Assembly (NCBI GenBank): GCA_002110485.1
Contig: MOWL01000097.1
Coordinates: 18,365-82,364 of the forward strand
Reading direction: 5' to 3'
DNA: 64,000 nucleotides
DNA from: Emergomyces orientalis
Taxonomy: Eukaryota > Ascomycota > Eurotiomycetes > Onygenales > Ajellomycetaceae
Shown: positions 1 to 11,006 of the stretch, one piece after another
Numbering within the stretch: the stretch's first letter is position 1
Layout: every line of letters begins with the position of its first letter
Notes under the pieces: model-generated
Seen by the model: only the letters and a program-made list of their open reading frames with translations
What the model was told of the DNA's origin: nothing
The model's database searches: none
Program-made: the position numbers and the translations under genes

Positions 1-2516
1 AAACGTTACGGACACTATTAATACCAAACAACTGGATCTTCATCCCATCCCCCCATCTAGATGTGACGATTCATGCCGTCCATCCGAGGTTCGAATGACT
101 GGCAGGAATGGGGGTACTCCACAGAGAGCAGCGATTTTCCAGCTGTTCAACGTCAACTGATTTGAGAATCACAAAGAACAACAGGGCAGAGCAGGCAGCG
201 ATCAAATGTTGTCCAAAGGGCCCGGGACGGGGGCTGGCGAAAATCGGTAATACCGGCGTTTACTGACCGATTTCACCATTCGTAACAGAAGCAAACTAAA
301 ATAGCTGATCGTCGCTCAGATGATGGTGATTTTCTCAGCGCTTTCTATTAGCTATTGCGATCTGGGCAACACGTTTCCCCATCTTGCGAAAGATCTGCTC
401 GATATCGTAGTTTTTATGATGGATACGAGCCCGTTACAGATCGACTCCAAAAACAATATCAAAAAAAAATATATAAAAATAAAAATAAAAAAGCACCCGC
501 AGCGTGAGATGCAGCAAATTTGTTAACAAGTTTTCCCCTTTCTCCCGGCTGATCGTAGGACTATTGTGGTAAAGGACACAACGAAACGGGAAAATGCCAT
601 TGTCGATGAACATTAGTCCAGTCAAACAGCGAATAACGACTCAAGTTTCCTCAGTATAGAGAGCCTGGGCCCCGATAATGGGTTTAACGGGTGTGAGTCA
701 GTGGGCCGCTAAACTTTTCTCGGGAGCGAGATAGATAGCTAGAGAAAGATAATTATCTCTCGGAGGGTAATAAGATCGCAAAAATCTCTCATCAGTATCA
801 GTGGATGAATAATGTTGCTGCGTACCAGGCATGCATCATAATCAGGCCCACTAGCCGCGCAGCTGTCGCAGTTTTGTGATCATGCGCTTGGGACCACCAC
901 CTTTAACGGAATTTTTGGCCTTGACGAACTCGAATCTTCGGCAGGGCCGCCAGGCAAAAACGGTGAAAGTGGACGGCGTACAAAAAGCCATCGCCTGATC
1001 CGTTCGCATCCGGAGTATTGAAACATCCGGCCTCCGAACTATGAAATATTTTACCATGTATTAAGTTACAGCCAGGTTAGCCCCGCGTGTAACAGCCAGC
1101 GAACGAATCTGCGGATTACAAACGGCAAAAGTAATCAGGAAGACAAACTACACCTGGAATCTACATGTGGAGCCTTGTGAGCCTATCTCGGACTGTAATT
1201 ATTTTGCCTGACTTCTCATGACGACTCACCACTGAGCCGCTTCATCCAGCTTTGTTGAACGGACTACGGGCTTGTGAGCAAATACGGATTCCGATATCAG
1301 GTGGGTGCAGGATATTTTACAAGATAACCCTGCAGCTAAGAAAAAGCGCACCCCTACTCCGTAAATTGGGAAGCCCTTGATTGTTTTTATTGTCACTGGG
1401 TAATTGTCAACTGCCGACATCATTTAAGTGCGCTGCTCAGTTACCTAGATATACGAACAATGATTTAAGCAACAGCCAGCAGCATCCTTGGAATTTGGAG
1501 GTAAAACAGGGCATCATTTGAAAGCCATGCTGCAGAAACCAACAACAACCCTCCAAACTTGATACTCTGCATAAATGGCACATGAAGAACAACCTCCTGC
1601 ACACCTGAGAGGGAACACTTGCTCTAGCACCCCTGCCTCCTCCATTCCCACCACTCGTTTTGTAGCTGGACCTCTGGCCAAGGATATATATGGAAACGAA
1701 TGTACTCCGTACTGTACATGTAAAGTACAAGAGTACAGTCTGCGCACGCTCGTCACCAACTTAGGATAGCTCAAGCACGATCCTCTCCCGCGTTTCCCCT
1801 CTCGGGCATATCCCTCAATTGTTCCCTGCTATTCAGCTTTAATTATGACGATCATCAACCCCCCCGCAACCTCGATTCCTCTCGATTCCTCCCTACTAGG
1901 CACAGAATAGCGAGGGGGATGCTCGAAAACGGCGAATAACCCCTGTTTCACCCCCCTTGAGGTACCGGTTCCGTATCGGGGGATTCGGACGCCGTTGAAT
2001 TTGAGGGCGTCAAGAAAAGGGGCGCGTGAGTCAGATGCACTTTGGGTTAGAGCTGGCCCATTTTATGCAAAAACATAGTTCGTGCATAAATAGTTACAGA
2101 GTAGAAAATGGCAGAATTGTTGTGTGGGGCAAAAATTTTGGTTAGGTTGGGCGTTGGTTTAATGTTGTGGTTTCCGTACGTCATTGGAGAAGTACGGCTT
2201 ATTCTTCGCGAAGCGGTTGCAAGTATCAACATCCCACTCGCGGAATAACTAAACAAGAGAAAGCAAATACCGTGGTGTCTGAGTGAAGATTCTGGGGGGT
2301 GGTTAATGGAGTGATTTGAGTGATTTAATTTTACCTCAAAGTAATTATGCGGCTTTGATGATCCAAGTTGAATTAAGAAGCAGTAACATGAGGTAGTATT
2401 TGTGACGCCTATATTACCTCCAACATTGCCAATGGATAGTTTACACCCAGCTCTGCAAGTATGTATGTAGTAGCTGACTTCGGGTCCCGCATGAACCACC
2501 CAAAAATTTCCATCTC
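1..2516. other. Intergenic flank, no supportable gene
   Basis: All open frames here are short, overlap on both strands and show no recognisable domain. GC content is mixed and I see no tRNA, rRNA or repeat structure. The right part presumably holds the 3' UTR of the minus-strand ubiquitin-like-domain gene that ends at 2517. Confidence 0.5.
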
Positions 2517-4325
2517 CTAAAACTGAGCCGCGTTGCCTGCTCGAATATCCCTTTCCAGCTCTGAAACAGTTCGAAATTGCATCCTCGCCCCATTGGGATT
2601 CAACTGCACAACCGCATACTCCTCCCAACACTCGGGATACTGAAACGCCGGTTTTTTCCCTTTCGTTGAGATCTCCGACAGCGACTGCACGCCTCCAAAC
2701 TGGCCCTCGATGAGTGAGTTCTGCACTGGCAACTTGAAGAAGGGCAGTCCATATTGAAGATATGTCGTTGCGTCAATCGGACATGCGGGTGGCGAAATGC
2801 CGATAATTCTTTCAAATACGGCCGCGTTGAGCATTTGGACGTTGAAAGTTGTTGTGGACGAGCGGTCCCAGCTGTCTGGATCATAGTGGTCTCGATGAAT
2901 TGATTGTTTGATTTTTCCGCCTGCTGCGATTCCCATATCTGGGATAGCCGGGGTGCCAGGTGTCGTACCGCCACCTCGAAGGCGCAGTATTAAGTCAATA
3001 ACAGATTTCTGTGAGGTGGTTATTGGACGTTAGCAGGTTTCTAATCTTGACGAGGGTTATGGATTTTTCTAATTTACATCGTTGATGCCGTATTCATCTA
3101 GACAATAATCTGGACATTTTTGTAGGTTAGCAACGTTGTTGCGAAAACGCCTGGGCTTCCCACAAACACGGGGGCCAATCGAGAAACCCACCATTCTCGA
3201 GTTGGTGTCCATTGTGAATTAGTCTTTGATGATAGACCAGTATTCCCATTTTGTTTTCAACCATTGACTTAAGCTGTTGGGTCGTTGCATAACGATTTAT
3301 GGAGATCTGCCTTTTTGCACCGGTCAGGGAGAAAATGGATATGGTGATAATATCATCAGTGCCCTCACTCGCACCTTCACGTTGGGGTCTGGGTTGAACA
3401 ATGATTTCGCCTCCCTAGAGCGATGTCAGCCGTATCAAAATTTATAAATAAATGTTCAAAGGCTCGGTGGCTTATGGCAGCGCTTACGGGACGAATCCCC
3501 TCGCGAGCAAGGGAGCGAATGGGTTTGGATACTCCGCGAACCTGCAATCCGCTACCACTACCTTCCGCGAGGCCGAATTCCCTTTCGAAAGTGTTTAGAA
3601 ATAGCGGAACATTGTCTCCCAAGTCAACATTAATGACTTTTGTAGTCTCTAAATAGGTAACCGACATCGGCGTTCCCGCTTTTGCGACGTCGAACTGCAA
3701 CCCATCCACTACTTCTTCACCAGTCACCTGTGCTTCAACGGTGAACCCCTGGCCGCTGGCAACAGCAACAAACTGCCGAACACTACCAGGAGCAGTTGCG
3801 ATTCCATCGATCCAGAGCTGCGTGGGAGTCACTATGTAATCCTGGAGCGACTTGCTTTCTGAATTGAGCTTTTGGCGTCGCAGTTTTGTTGCCATGTTCT
3901 CCGCCGAGGGCTCTCCAGATATAACATTGACGCCCCCAACGTAAATTTTCACCGCGAACTGGCTGCGGCTTTCAAATCTTATCCACATAGCCTCTCTCTC
4001 TGAGGTTGGGTATTAGAATCTTGGAATCGATTCAATCTAATAGTAACTGGAAAAAATAGAGGGTAGAACACAGGGGTAACCAGTTGCGTGTCATACCATG
4101 TATTGGGAAGAATAGCCCGCCCTTTAGCGACATGTTCTCTGGAAGACGCTTCTCAAACTGCTTGACGGAGTAAAGAGGGAATTTGCCAAAGCTTGGTGGT
4201 AGATGAAACTCCTTGTCTGTTTCGGGGACTCGAATCGTTCGATGAAAAGATATCCGAAGCCTACCATGATTCAAGCTGATAACATCTGGGCAACTGTCCT
4301 CGCTCCGCTGGAGTTTGCAGTTCAT
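2517..4325 (-). pseudogene. Fungal protein with internal ubiquitin-like domain (one frameshift)
   Basis: I read four exons on the minus strand: 4325-4097, 3999-3192, 3109-3078 and 3008-2517, giving a product of about 500 residues. The N-terminal two thirds match, from memory, a conserved fungal family of unknown function (motifs such as LPPSFGKFPLYSV and FAVKIYVGG). A ubiquitin-like fold follows: its middle resembles the ubiquitin segment QLEDGRTLSDY, and it ends with LILRLRGGG, very close to the ubiquitin C-terminus. About 145 residues follow this diglycine, so it would not be exposed without cleavage. Exon 2 carries one base too many near 3410-3416 (GGGAGG on the coding strand). This ends the upstream frame at 3377, while the downstream frame is intact through two canonical introns. 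It is either a real frameshift or a base-call error. The ATG at 4325 is the first suitable start. Function is unknown. Confidence 0.7.
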
Positions 4326-4830
4326 TTTTTTTAATGTTATTGCCCGCCTCTATGACTTCGAAAGGATATCGGAACGGGCGGAAATGATTTCTTTACTTTG
4401 CCGCAACTCTGGCGTTGGTGGCTTCAACTTAGAAGGCTGGTCGGCGGAATGAAGCCAATAACTATATGTGAGACGCGTTGATGCCGATTGTGCGTCGTTC
4501 AGAGCATTTAAACACAAGCTCAAGATACTTGGGGCAGTAAGGATAGCTGACAAGATATTTCTTTCAGAAGCGAAGAAGAAAAATGAAAGAAATGAAGGAG
4601 ATAAATATATGGCTGCGGGGTATTCGAGTTGTGAGCCTTGCGAGGCTAACATCACCTTACGTTATTGTGGCGATCGAATTACTTGCGAAAGCAAGAATCC
4701 GCCCCAGCCACCCTGAATATTAGTAGCAAAACACCGCAAAAATAGCCATAATATCCACATTTCTCTATAATCATTCAAATAACATTCAAATCATTCAAAT
4801 TAACGCCTTTTTCATATCTTTATCATCAAT
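4326..4830. other. Promoter region and left edge of the RIP island
   Basis: This gap separates the ubiquitin-like-domain gene from the transposon relics and probably holds the gene's promoter. Composition falls abruptly to AT-rich near 4740. The word CATTCAAAT occurs three times at 4772-4800, right at the transition. No gene is seen. Confidence 0.45.
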
Positions 4831-5730
4831 ATGCCACCTCAACTCAGTGATTTCATCATCAATGAGATTGTACATCTTCTCAAAGATGGTTGTATGCCTG
4901 CTGAAATCATGTGAAGTCTTGACTGCCACCTGACCACTGTATATCAAATTCAATGTAATATTTGCTGCTTTGGAACTGCCAGAGCTCCTCATTCAAGATG
5001 TGAAGTAAAGACAAAGATCACAGCAGATATTTTATCTGAATTGAAGAACTTTTTTGAGACATATTCAACTGTTTATCATGATGAGACAGTCTTCTTTATA
5101 AAGAATGAATTCAATGTTGATATTCATTCAAGTTCAATCTCTAGATTGCTGAAGAAATTGAATATAACATGAAAGAAGATAAGTATTGCAATCAAATATT
5201 TTAGAGTCAGTCTACTAATTCATCAGTTCTATTACAGGTTGAGCCTATAGCCACCCAACGCAACGAAGAGCTTCAAGCAGAATGATAGATTCAATTAACT
5301 CAGTATTTATCTGATCAACTTATCTTTTTGAATAAAAGTGCTGCAAATGAATGTACAGCAGATCAATAATATGAATGATCAAGCAGAGAATTCTCTTATC
5401 ATGTTAGAAGACTCTGTACATAATCTCAAAGATAAACAATATTATCTGCAATAATAGTCAATGAATATCTTGATTATAATATATATCAGAGAACATACAA
5501 TACTGAGAGATTCAATGAATTTGTACACATTCAGATACTCTCTGAATGTCAGCAAGATTATCACTATTTAATGATGAATTATTGCAGTACTCATTGATCT
5601 CAACAACTGCAAGATCTTTGTGATAAAACAGATGTTAAGCTTTTATTCTTGTCATTTTACTTATCTGATTATAACTCTATAGAGGAGCCTTTTCACGCGT
5701 TGAAGCAATGAATAAAAAGATATAGAGATA
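4831..5730 (+). mobile_element. RIP-degraded Tc1/mariner-type DDE transposase relic
   Basis: Reading from the ATG at 4831 gives a typical transposase start: a helix-turn-helix region (motif MPPQLSDFIINEIVHLLKDG), then a conserved segment with FGTARAP, a probable relic intron around 5205-5260, and the catalytic core. In-frame stops interrupt it at many points. Two expected catalytic-region acidic residues are changed: the family's VDES motif reads LNKS near 5330, and the MDN motif reads MNY near 5575. Both fit G-to-A transitions. The third acidic residue survives in SIEEPFHALK near 5680. The sequence is AT-rich and poor in CpG, as RIP produces. The element cannot encode an active enzyme. It could be a subfamily other than mariner in the strict sense. 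Confidence 0.75.
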
Positions 5731-5751
5731 GATTATATCATGAACAGTTTT

Positions 5752-5999
5752 GTAAGAGGCGAGCAATTAGGTATGAAAGAACTATATTGTGCCTTGTCAG
5801 AGGTTGAACCTCTATATGATTATGTGGACTCAGGCTAGCCGGCTCCCGCGCTAGTGGCTAGCCCTTGCTTGCAATCTGTGTGCACTTTTCTACACACTCT
5901 TTGCATTTCTTTCTTTTCTTTCTCTTTTCTTTCTTAAGCTTTTCTTCTTGTATATTAGACATAATATAGTTCTTTCATATCTAATTACTTGTCTCTTAT
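5752..5999. repeat. 40-bp inverted repeat around a 168-bp spacer
   Basis: The left arm is 5752-5791 and the right arm 5960-5999 in reverse orientation. They match at 34 of 40 positions, and all six mismatches are transitions (G or C on the left, A or T on the reverse-complemented right). The arms therefore look like once-identical copies that RIP altered unequally. The spacer holds a GC-rich patch with two copies of GGCTAGCC (5833-5840 and 5856-5863) and a small palindrome (AGAGGTT-G-AACCTCT) at 5789-5803. It may be the junction of two element ends or a small foldback element. Confidence 0.65.
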
Positions 6000-6529
6000 A
6001 TTAGAAAAGCTTCATTTTTACTCCTTACTAAAGAAAGACACAGAAAAGCTCAGAAAGACACTGACATCACAGATTAATTATTAAGAAAGAATAATAGTGT
6101 GACAGATTAGCAAGAAATCTCTGCATCTATAAAGAAGTTCAGAAGAATACTGTAACAGACCTACACTGAAGAGCTCGGCACTAATATAGATCTTATATAA
6201 CAAAATAGAAAATGTTAAGAAAAGAAGAGAAAAGGAAGAGAAATTCATCAGAGACAGAGATTTATATGCATATACAGTGAAGCTTTAAGTGAAGCTCTGA
6301 ACAGAAGAATAGAAGCTCTGATAAGAGAGTTAGTTCAGAAATCAGAGCTTCTGAAGCAGAGAAACCATGAAGTGTACACTTTCAGAGACATAGCAGAGGT
6401 GTAGTGAAATGGTCTATTAATCAGATGTAGTCTGTCACATTAGCCTCTCTTTTGCAGAGTGAGAATTAAGTGATAGAGTCATGAGTGTGTTGTTCTCATC
6501 ATTCAAGAGCCGCTGTTTCAGACAGCACA
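6000..6529. other. AT-rich degraded sequence, possible LTR remnant
   Basis: No coding frame survives. The stretch lies just beyond the 3' end of the gypsy relic, where an LTR would be expected, but I could not find its partner copy, so this is only positional inference. Confidence 0.3.
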
Positions 6530-7870
6530 GAGTCTGGGGTCCAGGTCAGGCAATTGTAGCCAACTCATTTCACAAGATATTGTCGGCCGCGGTCACAGAG
6601 TCTTTTGTCTAGAATGTCTTCTATCTCTCATTCAAGTTTGTTGTCTTCTTCTATGATCCCTAGCAGTTGCCAGTCGGACATCAGTTGAGAAGGGAATGGG
6701 TCAGTGACAGTACAGTGCAGCAAGCTTGTATGAAAAATGTCATGAATTTCAGACAGAGTGTTAAAATGATAGTTATGACTGTCTAGAACTTTCACAACTT
6801 TGTATTTCATGTGGCGGTAATCTAGCATGCATGATGAGTGTGTGATTTGTATGTTTCTAAGGTTTAATTATATGAGATCTTCTATCTTATACTGTTCAGC
6901 AGAGTTTTGTTGTACATTAGCTTGATTTTCTTGATCCTGCTTCATGCTTACTATGAAGACTTCTGCTCAGTCATGAGCATCTTGAAGCTTCATTACTATA
7001 TTATTCATGATTTGAACTGGGCTGTGAGAGTTCAGTGTGAGCTGTGTGAATTCTAAAAGATTGAGTATTTCTATGTGATAGTCATGTGTAAGAAAGAATA
7101 AGCTTATATCTGTTGAGACTGTGTCTCAGCTGTTAATAGCAACTTCAGTGTGCAGAAGAAGATTGTGCCAGTCATTCTATAAATAGTTGCAGAACTTGCA
7201 GAGATAATTCTTTACTGTTTGAATTATTCACTCTGACATATTATTGATCTCTGAATGATAGATGGTCAACAGGCAGTGTATGATTTTGAGAATCTGACAG
7301 ATTCTTGTTCAGAAAGCTTCTATGAATTGATAATCTTGATCTGATACTATTGATCTTGATAACTCATGCATTTGATAGAATGAGTTTTATAGAAAGACTT
7401 TGATGACTTATTCAGTATTTATTTTCTTGCAGAGTTCTAATATCACATTCTTGCTTAGTTGATCAACAATTATCAACATGTTCTTACAATCATTGCTTTC
7501 AGAGAGATTGACAGCAAAATCAAGAGCTATATTCTGCCAGATTCTGTCAGAGATATTGAATGATTTGAGAAGTTCTTTTCTACAGTCTTTTTATAAAATG
7601 ACAGAGAAACAGTGATTACAGTTTTAAATAAAGTGTTGAATACTGTTTAATATCTCAGATCAGTAGAATTCTTGAAAAATCATTCAGTATAGTTATTCAC
7701 AGTTTAAGTGATCAGTCATACACAAGTCATGTATTTCTTGCATGATTCAAGTGTGTAGAGGTTCTGATTGTGAAACTCAGTGTCAGTCACAGAAGTGAAA
7801 AGTGTCATTATTATTTACTGAGTTAAAATCTTTTTTACAGAATTTAGACTGATTTCATTTCAATCTAAAT
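6530..7870 (-). mobile_element. RIP-degraded Ty3/gypsy integrase with chromodomain
   Basis: Read right to left on the minus strand, the frame is broken by many TGA/TAA/TAG codons but is recognisable. It shows an integrase zinc-binding region near 7700, the core with IALDF near 7530 and IVSDQ near 7350, and an E-containing segment near 7235. The integrase C-terminal region follows (6828-6628; LDYRHMKYKVVKVLD, then FHTSLLHCTVTDPFP). Directly after comes a chromodomain-like tail (ILDKRLCDRGRQYLVK, 6600-6550). This order is that of chromoviral gypsy elements, where the chromodomain guides integration. The protease, RT and RNase H that should lie upstream are absent; the LINE relic begins at once. 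The element is therefore 5'-truncated or interrupted. Confidence 0.8.
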
Positions 7871-7877
7871 ATTTACT

Positions 7878-10305
7878 TCAGTTCAAATCAGTGCCTGTGT
7901 TCATGGAAGGAAATGTGAGTGAAACTCTTTTTCTAATTATATGATTTTGATTTAATTTAATTATTCTCACTGAATAATTTCTGCACAGCTTGTTCAGTCT
8001 TATTTTAGAAGAAGGAATTGAGACTTCAATTTTCATAGTTTTTATAGAGATGGTTTTAAATGCTCCCAGCATTCTTCTTAAAGCTTTATTTTGCAGACTT
8101 TCATATTTATTTAGAAAGTTTTTCTGATTTTTCCACCATATTTGTGCTGTTTTGAAATAATGTTCTTATATATATCAAAAATAGAATGGGAGAGACTGGA
8201 GATCCCTGAGGGACTTCTATTTCAATTTTTGTTTTCTTTTGTTTTATTTCATCAAAAAACAACTGAATGGTTCTTTCTGACATAAAACAACTGACCCATT
8301 TTATCAATGATTTTGGAGTATTTAATTCTACCAGAGTTTGAATTAAATGCTCTTTTGAAACATGATCAAATGCCTCTTTTATATCAATAAAAGCAGCAGT
8401 TGAAACTAGTTTTTCATTTCTAGCTAATTCTATATCATGAGTTAGAGAAAAAACTGCATCTATTGCTGAGTTTTGCTTTCTACCCCCTATTTGATCATAA
8501 AATAATAGATCAGAGTCAGAGATAGTACTTAGATATGATAATCTAGTAGCTATTATTTTTTCTAAGACTTTTCCCAAGCAATTTAACAATGATATAATTC
8601 TATAGGATTTTGGAATAGTGCTTTTTCTATTTGGTTTTGCAAGTACTATTCCAGTGGCTTTTCTTCATATCTTGGGATGATATCCTTTTTTCAATAAATT
8701 GAAAAGTAATTCAAATATTTCTCCTTTTAACTTAGAATATAATTTTTGTATTATTAAATGATTTATTGAAAAAAAAAAAAAAAAAATCACAGTTGATTGA
8801 ACATGTTGTGTCACTGTCAGCTTTTTTGTGCATTCATGACTCTTGTAGTGCAATAATATTGTAGTTTAATACTGTTTCAGACTTGATCAGCAACACATTC
8901 ATCACTTTACTTGAGTTGTGTATATTATATTTCAGTATTTGAAGTTATTCACTCATTGTTCACTCATATTCTGATTCTGCATGTCAATTGACTGTGTGAA
9001 GTGTATATACTCATTTAGAGAGTTTTTCTATTATATATCTGCTCTGAACACATCAGTGAGTCTTCTCACTCTTTGCTGACTACTCTGTGTTTTCTTGTCT
9101 GTGATTCTGCTATATTTTCTGAGTGTGATTCAGTCTTTCTCATCAGAGATCTGTATTATAAAGTGTTATGATCAGTTTCTGAGCATCTCTTTAGCTAGTT
9201 TCATCACTGCACATCATTTCAGACAGTTTGCTGCTCATGCTGGGTGTGTCTCTTCACAGTTGCAGCAGACTATCTTTTTTCTCTCTAATAGTGCTGTGCA
9301 GTTCTTGTCTGTGTATCTCTTCACTGCACAGTGTTCACAGACATCCCCTTTTCAGCAAAATCTAGCTATGTGCTTATATTGCTGACAGCTGTAGCATCAG
9401 ATGACTTGAGTCTCTTTATGAAAGATTTCAATTATGCAGAACTCATTCTTCAAGATAATATCACTTTTCACTAGAGTATTTGTCTGTTATAATGTTGTTA
9501 CATGTATGATGATGCTTTCATGCAGTTTCTGTTGCTTAGCTAGCTATTTTATTATTTTATGAATGAGCATCTTGCATCTCAGTGATAGATTCTGCTTGTA
9601 TATATCATTCACTGCTTTCTCTGATTTGTCCCAGCTAATGATCTTGAGTGAAGTACTCTTGATCAGTACTGTATACATTTTCTTTCTTATATATATCTTG
9701 TTTTTTCATTTTTTCATTCATTCACTGCTTTTCATTAATTCAGTCTTTGTACTGAATGTATCTGTGACAAGAATCAGGTCTCCGCTGAGCATGTATCTTG
9801 CTGCCACCACTGTGCCAGCAGTGATGTCTTTGATAGCTTCATTCATCTTTTTAATAATGGCCTCTGGGATGTGCTTCTTCACTGCCAGTGCATCACAGTT
9901 GTGTTGAGATATCACCACCTCTCTCAATGCATGCTCAGTTACTATCTTTGCTGGCAGCTCTTCATTGACTGCTATGCGCGCCCATGAGATCTCACTGTCC
10001 AGCATGTTACATCTTTCATTCTGCTGTGATGTGCTTGTAGCATTCTCTAGCTTTTTTAATATGTTGTCAAGCAGATTCTTCTTGAGCTCATTCACTGTCT
10101 TCAGAGCTCTCTGAATATACAGTAATTCTTTCTTATTAATCTTCTTGTCTTTCTCTCTCTCTCTAAGAGCCTCAGTGATCATGCACAGTGTTGCTGTCAT
10201 ACCATTTGTTGCTGCATCTCCTGCCTGCGCGGCTCCAGGTACGCGTCGCGCCGCGCGTGCACCCACATTCCCTGCACCACCACTCACGCTCACAGCCTCA
10301 ACCAT
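7878..10305 (-). mobile_element. RIP-degraded, internally deleted LINE (non-LTR retrotransposon)
   Basis: The element runs right to left. ORF1 lies at 10305-9718, followed by zinc-knuckle remnants (9400-9230) and ORF2 reverse transcriptase at about 8860-8107. Then comes the conserved segment that follows the RT in fungal LINEs (SLQNKALRRMLGAFKT and LNKLCRNY, 8100-7878). The RT keeps its early blocks (ISLLNCLGKVLEK, AAFIDIKEAFDHV, VPQGSPVSPILFLIYI), but the catalytic YxDD block is missing because of a deletion at about 8110. No endonuclease domain fits between ORF1 and the RT. A poly-A/T run of about 19 bases lies at 8769-8787. Similarity to the Tad1-like clade is from memory. The element cannot move by itself. 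Confidence 0.85.
9718..10305 (-). pseudogene. LINE ORF1 (gag-like) fragment
   Basis: This 195-codon frame starts with a small-residue, Ala/Arg/Gly-rich head, then a lysine/glutamate-rich helix likely to form a coiled coil (near residues 45-90). A conserved middle carries VTEHALREVVISQHNCDALA. Fungal LINE ORF1 proteins share this layout and continue into CCHC zinc knuckles. Those are present further left (near 9400-9230: C-Y-S-C, a His, C, then C-E-H-C), but they are cut off by in-frame TGA codons where Arg or Trp would be expected. ORF1 proteins bind element RNA. It is notable that this head escaped stop codons while everything downstream did not. Confidence 0.7.
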
Positions 10306-11006
10306 GGTGTTTGAGAGTGTGTGAGCGAGCTGATGCCCTTCAAGACCCTCTGTGGTACAAAAGCGATCGCGATTTAGATGTAAAAGAATAAAATAATTTT
10401 TGATGAGGTTTCCCTGAATTGAAGGATGAATATCGATGATTAAAACAGTTTAGTATCTTTTGAATTTTCTTTTTGTGGGGTGTAGAGGCTTGTTTGGCCA
10501 TCGCCCCTTGAGTTCCCTCTCTATAAAGAAGCTGAACCACCAAAGAGCTTATTTTTTTTTATCTATTTTATTTAATGTTTTATTTTATTTTATTATTCTT
10601 ATTTTGCTCCATCGGTTTATAACTAATGGATTCTTCCCAAGTGGGACTGTTCCGCTGTTGGTTATCCGCAACACCTCATCTTGAAGTTCAAACCTAAGGT
10701 CAGGGGGTAATGGTGATGGTTACCAGAGAAAAACTCCTCCGCCCAAAGAGGGGTGGCTGTGGAATTTAGTCCTGTGATGAAATTGTAGTTGTATATATAA
10801 TATATATAATAAAATAACAAAGAGACAATGGGCATTATGTTTTCATAAAAAAGTTGTCTCACTCCCAAACATCTAGATCATCATAAAAATCATCCCATCC
10901 CATCCCATCCCTTCCCATTCCTCTCACGCTTCCCAAAGAAAAAGAAGAAGAAGAAAAAAGCCAGTTACAGTATGTGAGAAAACCACAACAAAAGAGCCCT
11001 CCCAGC
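10306..11006. other. Right edge of RIP island and bHLH 3' flank
   Basis: The LINE's 5' end probably lies near 10305-10400, after which normal composition returns. The rest is the downstream region of the minus-strand bHLH gene. It has a TATATAATATATATAATA stretch near 10790 and tandem CATCC repeats at 10893-10912. No gene is seen. Confidence 0.45.
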
